Shown: positions 59,360 to 64,000 of the stretch, one piece after another
Numbering within the stretch: position 1 is the first letter of the stretch
Layout of the letters: the number at the start of each line of letters is the position of its first letter
Assembly: GCA_001766655.1 (NCBI GenBank)
Contig: MJCC01000001.1
Location: forward strand, 1,950,115-2,014,114
Length of the DNA: 64,000 nucleotides
Source: Phytomonas francai
Taxonomy: Eukaryota > Euglenozoa > Kinetoplastea > Trypanosomatida > Trypanosomatidae
Reading direction: 5' to 3'
The notes under the pieces: generated by a model
Told to the model about the DNA's origin: nothing
Database searches by the model: none
What the model saw: the letters and a program-made list of their open reading frames with translations, nothing else
Position numbers and translations under genes: made by a program

Positions 59360-62300
59360 TTACATTTCCAAGGGCAAAACCAACGTACAGTCTTGTGGAA
59401 AATGCCACTGTCCACAGATAAAGCATCTTACAGGTGGCCCATCTTTTTGACGGGATGCATTATTAGGGCAATATTTAGAAACATGGCCTGTTTCACCACA
59501 CAAAAAGCAAGACTTGTCGGTTTTGAATGGCTGGTCTTCCGGAACCGTAATAGCTGCGGGCTTCTGAGGTGTCCCCTCTGGTGGTGCTAACGCCGCTGTC
59601 GGCGCTGGCCGGGGCTGGTGGCGGTCGACAACAGTGATGCCACGCATACTGGAACCTGCATCTTTGAGCAAGCGCACGATCGCTCGCACCACAACACTGC
59701 TGACCGAGTCCCAAGTCTTCGATGGGTCATTAATTTTAATGGTAAGGGCTGAATCTAACTGGTCCTTGAGGTACTTGAACAACTCAGCATCTTTGCTATT
59801 ACAGCGGAAGGCCGTCAAGTCATCCAAGCAGAGCTTCTCGTACTTGGGCAGGTACTCCAGCACACCGCCACAAAAAAAGATGACTTGCAGCGGTGACACA
59901 AAAGAAACTTCGCGTAAAAACGTGCTGGAGGTCTTAATCTTGTCCAAGTAGACAACGAGCTGTGAAGGGAAATTGTGCTCCTTACTGATCACACTAGAGG
60001 GGTGGATAAGACATTGAGAGCCATCAAATGTGGTAAAAAACGGCAGTGACGACTTCTTCTGACTATGCTGCCCGCTCGTTCGGCTGAGAAAAGCAACATT
60101 TGGATAGAGGCCCGCAACAAGACAGGCCAAAATGCACTGCACACTAGAGGAGTTGGTGTTGTACTTATCCCCTCCAGCCTCGTAAACATGATTATCTAAC
60201 GTGACAAAAGGTTTGAACACAAATTTGGTATTGGAGGGCTTTCGATTCGACACGCAGCCCTCGTCCAGGAAGCCCGCTTCGTATAAGTAACTCTCGTATT
60301 GTCTTTTGGTTAGCTGAATTTGTGTTAGAGAGGTGGGAGAGAGATAAGACTCCATGCAAACTTTTCTCGCAGCCGTCATACCCTTATGAATTAGCGTGGA
60401 CACCCACCGCCGATACGCGTACCATGAAGAGAGCTGATCAGATCCCTGTTCTCCTGAAAATGCGCGGCGGATCGTTTCGACCTCGTGGCGAAAATCCATC
60501 GAGGTGATGAAAGGTGATCGCGTCGCTAAACAAGCCGCAATGGTCAGAACTGGGTCAAGGCACTGGAGTAGAGCACTATGTATAATCATCTTGCCCACAC
60601 GCACATCCAGCGGCAAGTTGGCGAGGTGCTGACCAAGAGAAGTCAGTCGCTTCTCTACCGTGAGCGCACCCAGTGTGGTAAGTACCTTAACACTGCTGTG
60701 AATAGCCCTCTCCTCGGGCGGCGTTAGTGCCTTTTGCAGGTACTCCACTTCATTGCCAAGGTGCAACGCATAAATCTGAAGCACAAGGCTCTCAAGCGGC
60801 ACTCGGTGCATTTCGCATAGTTGATGATCAGCAAATGACTCATACTGGTCCTTCGTAAAGAGACGGAAACAGAACCCCTCCCGCACGCGGCCCGCACGAC
60901 CCTGTCGCTGGCGGCAGTTGGCTTTGGAAACATTTACGGTTACGAGCTCTGAAAGGCTCTTTCGTGGGTTGTAGCGGTTCTCCTTAACTTTCCCGGTATC
61001 GATGACGAATACAGCATCATCTATAGTAATCGAGGTTTCCATGATATTGGTGCCAAGAATGACTTTCCGCTTCCCGAGTGGGGGTCGCCGGAAGACACCC
61101 TGTTGCTCCGAAGAGGCAAGCGAACTGTGCAAGTTGTAAAAAATACACACCTGACGAAGCTTTTCATCTGACTGAAGCTGCTCCATGCAGCGCTGAATTT
61201 CTGCCATACCGGGTAAGAAAACAAGGACAGCGCCGTCTAGTAGTATGGTAAATTCAATGTACCGCAGAATAAACTCAATTAGCTCGTAATTGATGAGATC
61301 GAGGTTCATCCGAGAGAGTGTGTCCAGGGTTGCAGCGGATGCATGCACCTTTTTCGAAAGTTCTTTCTGCAAATCCAGCTGCTTCAAATCCTCCTCTGCC
61401 TCGTCCATGTCAAGATTTAGAACGTTTTTGCGCATACTACGTTTTCTCGCTTCCTTATTTCCAGATACCTTCGCGTAGGGTGATCCGTCCTCCAAGCGGT
61501 AATGTACTGCAGGAATGATCTCCTCTAAATGCATCACCTCAACCGGATAAGTTCTTCCCTTAATGGCAATGATCGGAGCCCCACCAAAGTAGCGCGCAAA
61601 AAGATCTGAATCCATTGTCGCACTCATCAGAATCACTTTTAAATCATTCCGCTTGGTCAACAAATCACGCAGGAGGATAAGAAGAAAGTCCGTCTGGACG
61701 CTGCGTTCGTGAATTTCGTCAACCAGGACGTGACTCACTGAACCGATAAACTTGTCAGATTGCAAACGCCGAAAGAGTACACCGGTTGTACAATAGGTTA
61801 TTTGCGTTCGCTTAGAGATGCAGTTTTCTAGTCGAATAGAATAGCCAACCAAACCGCCAACACCCTCATCACGCTCCTCGGCCACACGAAGGGCAACCGA
61901 TGTGGCCGCCAGGCGACGTGGTTGGGTGCAAACAATATTAGCTGAACTCCCTTTTCCATCCTCACACATGAACTCATAGACGTACTGAGGAATTTGAGTA
62001 GTCTTGCCACTGCCCGTCTCGCCACTGATGACGACGACGTTGTGAGAGCGTAGCGCATTTTGCAATGTCGTGCGTGCTTCATAGGCGGGAAGTTCGTTTC
62101 TAAGCTTGCTGAGTGAACCGCTAACCCGCAGCTTTTCCCACGCATTCTTTAACGAGCTGTTCAGCTGAGGGTTCTCCGCAAGGAAGGTCGTCCGTTGTTC
62201 CTCCTCCACACTCGTCGGCCCTTCGATTGTCTGCATCAGAATCTTTTCAGGCATGGAAACTTGAACAAAATTTTCCTCATTGTCGTTGTCTGGAAGATTC

Positions 62301-63283
62301 TTTTTCCCCCCGGTAAGAGCGCCGAAAAACGCTTTGCGCTTCTCAGCCTCTTCCTGGGATTTGAGCACGCCTGTCGGCTTGGGATTCACGTTCGACGGAG
62401 CAGCAGCTACTTCAAGCACAATGCTTCCAATTGCATCCCGAACCGTCGAAACGAGCGGCAAAAGGCAAGTCGATGCCTGAAGTCCATTTATCGCCTCAAT
62501 TGCTGGGTTCATAATCATCTGACGGGCTGCCGCAGGGAGGTCTTTCGTACAGGAGGGATATACGGACAGGGTGTTTGTGTGGTCCCTCCGAAGCTGAAAG
62601 AAAATCGACGGAGGCTCAGCTGGGTATTCCGATGGAATTCTAATCACAACAAGAATCGACTGTTCATCACCCGTCAAAAAGTTAAAAAATATCTCATAAT
62701 CCTCTGAATTTGTCTCGCAAGGACCCTTCACAGTTACTAGTGAGTCGCTAAATAACTCTCTGAGTGTTTCAATTTCATCCCCAAGTATATCGTCGATATT
62801 TTCTTCATGAGCCACATCTGCGTATGCCTCCTCTCGAGAAAAGCTCGTCATGCAATCAAACAAATCAAAACAAGAATTCAACAAAAATGGTTGATGTACA
62901 CCTTCCTCACTCATCAATTCTGTAATGTTCGCAAAACTCGGGATCTCGGAGTTTTGAACGAGATCCTCAAGATATTTCATTACTAAATCTCGTGGAAAGC
63001 CAAGCGCCTCGAACAAAAGTTGAAGCGTCTCTGTAGGAGTCATCGGTGAATTTTTGTGTAAAGTAATTCGGGTCCCAGACGTAGCATTAAAATGTCTTTC
63101 GGGAACGGGCACCGATCCCCCGCTTGCTGCGTGATGCAAAACATCAATAATGAGATCTCGCTCTGCATTTGTAATAAAGGATGGTTCATTTTTTCGAAAA
63201 GGGGAACTTGCAGATGTGTTTTGATGTCCGCCTTTCCCTCGAACACGAGCAATTCGATTTTTCCTTTGACGATTGAGACCCAT
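59360..63283 (-). CDS. DHX57-like DEAH/RHA RNA helicase with RWD and zinc knuckles
   Basis: 1307 residues. A UBA-like helical patch (about 82-110) precedes an RWD domain (about 168-290, with Tyr-Pro-Ala-Glu-Pro-Pro), as in DHX57. The helicase core has motif I Gly-Glu-Thr-Gly-Ser-Gly-Lys-Thr (421-428), motif II Asp-Glu-Ile-His (522-525), Ser-Ala-Thr, and motif VI Gln-Arg-Gln-Gly-Arg-Ala-Gly-Arg. A Lys/Arg/Glu-rich insertion sits between the RecA lobes, then HA2 and OB-type domains. The C-terminus adds two zinc knuckles, C-x2-C-x4-H-x4-C and a variant C-x2-C-x3-H-x4-C, not typical of DHX57. All catalytic motifs are intact. The RNA target is unknown; the zinc knuckles suggest single-stranded RNA contact. 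Confidence 0.9.
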   Translation of the reverse strand: MGLNRQRKNRIARVRGKGGHQNTSASSPFRKNEPSFITNAERDLIIDVLHHAASGGSVPVPERHFNATSGTRITLHKNSPMTPTETLQLLFEALGFPRDLVMKYLEDLVQNSEIPSFANITELMSEEGVHQPFLLNSCFDLFDCMTSFSREEAYADVAHEENIDDILGDEIETLRELFSDSLVTVKGPCETNSEDYEIFFNFLTGDEQSILVVIRIPSEYPAEPPSIFFQLRRDHTNTLSVYPSCTKDLPAAARQMIMNPAIEAINGLQASTCLLPLVSTVRDAIGSIVLEVAAAPSNVNPKPTGVLKSQEEAEKRKAFFGALTGGKKNLPDNDNEENFVQVSMPEKILMQTIEGPTSVEEEQRTTFLAENPQLNSSLKNAWEKLRVSGSLSKLRNELPAYEARTTLQNALRSHNVVVISGETGSGKTTQIPQYVYEFMCEDGKGSSANIVCTQPRRLAATSVALRVAEERDEGVGGLVGYSIRLENCISKRTQITYCTTGVLFRRLQSDKFIGSVSHVLVDEIHERSVQTDFLLILLRDLLTKRNDLKVILMSATMDSDLFARYFGGAPIIAIKGRTYPVEVMHLEEIIPAVHYRLEDGSPYAKVSGNKEARKRSMRKNVLNLDMDEAEEDLKQLDLQKELSKKVHASAATLDTLSRMNLDLINYELIEFILRYIEFTILLDGAVLVFLPGMAEIQRCMEQLQSDEKLRQVCIFYNLHSSLASSEQQGVFRRPPLGKRKVILGTNIMETSITIDDAVFVIDTGKVKENRYNPRKSLSELVTVNVSKANCRQRQGRAGRVREGFCFRLFTKDQYESFADHQLCEMHRVPLESLVLQIYALHLGNEVEYLQKALTPPEERAIHSSVKVLTTLGALTVEKRLTSLGQHLANLPLDVRVGKMIIHSALLQCLDPVLTIAACLATRSPFITSMDFRHEVETIRRAFSGEQGSDQLSSWYAYRRWVSTLIHKGMTAARKVCMESYLSPTSLTQIQLTKRQYESYLYEAGFLDEGCVSNRKPSNTKFVFKPFVTLDNHVYEAGGDKYNTNSSSVQCILACLVAGLYPNVAFLSRTSGQHSQKKSSLPFFTTFDGSQCLIHPSSVISKEHNFPSQLVVYLDKIKTSSTFLREVSFVSPLQVIFFCGGVLEYLPKYEKLCLDDLTAFRCNSKDAELFKYLKDQLDSALTIKINDPSKTWDSVSSVVVRAIVRLLKDAGSSMRGITVVDRHQPRPAPTAALAPPEGTPQKPAAITVPEDQPFKTDKSCFLCGETGHVSKYCPNNASRQKDGPPVRCFICGQWHFPQDCTLVLPLEM

Positions 63284-64000
63284 GTCTAGAAGAAGGAAGA
63301 AAGGGGGAAAAAAAAGAGAGAAAAAAGCCTGCTATGGATTAAGAATTTTCATGCGAAATAATAATAAAAAGTCGTCATGTTCAATACCTCCAGCATTAAG
63401 TTACGGAATCTTGAACATAGGAATGGAGAATTTTCAAATGCTGCCTGGTTTTCACAAAACTGGAAAGATGAAAGAGGAAGAAAAGTGCAGTATAACTTAG
63501 TGTCTAGCATGGATAGCAAATACCACGGATAAAAATCATAAATAAAAGCATATACGTGGGAAAGGAAAAGACATGACTATACTCCGAAAATGTGACTCTG
63601 CATGAGACACAGAGCCGCCAAATTAATGAAATTTATATAAACTTTTTGCTTTTAAAAATATACTGCACTAAGAAAAGTATTTCCACAAATTGGCTAAATG
63701 TTTTTGAACATAACGGTACTTTTAAATTTGCTGTAATATCAAGACAGGAATGAATTTGGCTAATACTTCAGACCCATGAGATGCGATTTAAGCCCATTCC
63801 CTCAGTAAACGAATGATAACAGTACCGAATAACAAACCATTTTCTTTTCACGGCAGTAACTGCAAGCCTTGAGGAAAAACAACCATTTTTCTATAAAGAA
63901 AAGAATAAAAACAGATAGCTGTCATTATCTAAGAAAAATGGGACTCATTCCTTCAAGAGTCTCCATACAGATTGAATTGAAACCTGTCTTGAATTCAGGG
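63284..64000. other. Gene-free right edge
   Basis: AT-rich sequence upstream of the helicase gene, presumably the 3' UTR of the next minus-strand gene beyond the window. The plus-strand frame at 63273-63500 overlaps the splice tract and is not a gene. Confidence 0.5.
63286..63327 (-). promoter_or_regulatory. Predicted spliced-leader acceptor for the helicase gene
   Basis: A 40-nt pure pyrimidine tract on the coding strand (63327-63288) ends in AG at 63287-63286, only 2 nt before the ATG. It is the strongest tract in the window. Confidence 0.75.

Noticed and set aside
62195..62707. 170-codon plus-strand frame
   Set aside because: Antisense shadow of the helicase gene, with no recognisable domain.
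1..64000. CRISPR arrays, operons with Shine-Dalgarno sites, bacterial insertion sequences
   Set aside because: The gene set is eukaryotic. No regularly spaced repeats or transposase genes were seen.

Overview
This is nuclear DNA from a kinetoplastid, almost certainly a trypanosomatid. Every supported gene is intronless and lies on the minus strand. Intergenic stretches are AT-rich and full of pyrimidine tracts on the coding strand, as expected when polycistronic RNA is trans-spliced and polyadenylated. BILBO1, the flagellar pocket collar protein known only from kinetoplastids, is unmistakable at 57288-59042. The species cannot be fixed from sequence alone. The window is the inside of one directional gene cluster, transcribed right to left, with no strand switch, tRNA, rRNA or spliced-leader array.

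From right to left (the direction of transcription) the genes are: a DHX57-like helicase; BILBO1; a small LYR-motif membrane protein; a kinesin whose 3' end looks decayed; a CHFR-type FHA/RING/PBZ ubiquitin ligase; CFAP96; a 2.4 kb gap with a possible 53-residue gene and a frame-broken remnant; mitochondrial HslU; a USP deubiquitinase with a DUSP-like tail; MCM4; BUD31; a 2.8 kb gap with a broken membrane-protein remnant; a membrane-anchored SMP-like protein; a hypothetical protein; a large cdc2-related kinase; two paralogous CHASE-domain receptors with degenerate nucleotide-cyclase domains; a hypothetical protein; a long cryptochrome/photolyase; an ankyrin protein; a 1101-residue hypothetical protein; a twin-CX9C protein; a tail-anchored protein; and a coiled-coil protein.

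As usual in these genomes the neighbours do not form a pathway. Housekeeping functions (replication, splicing, proteolysis, cytoskeleton) are mixed. The most unusual points are: (1) a 267-bp tract with one mismatch shared by the two otherwise divergent CHASE receptors, a gene-conversion signature inside a pseudo-cyclase domain; (2) Cys at both the FAD-proximal Asn and Trp positions of the cryptochrome; (3) an open frame continuing past the kinesin stop and then shifting frame; (4) a GC-rich, hairpin-dense island near 55.1 kb; (5) a complete CHFR architecture.

Several of the longest open frames begin at TTG or GTG upstream of the trans-splice site. Starts were moved to the first ATG compatible with a predicted acceptor for the USP, CHFR, kinesin, CX9C and 1101-residue genes.
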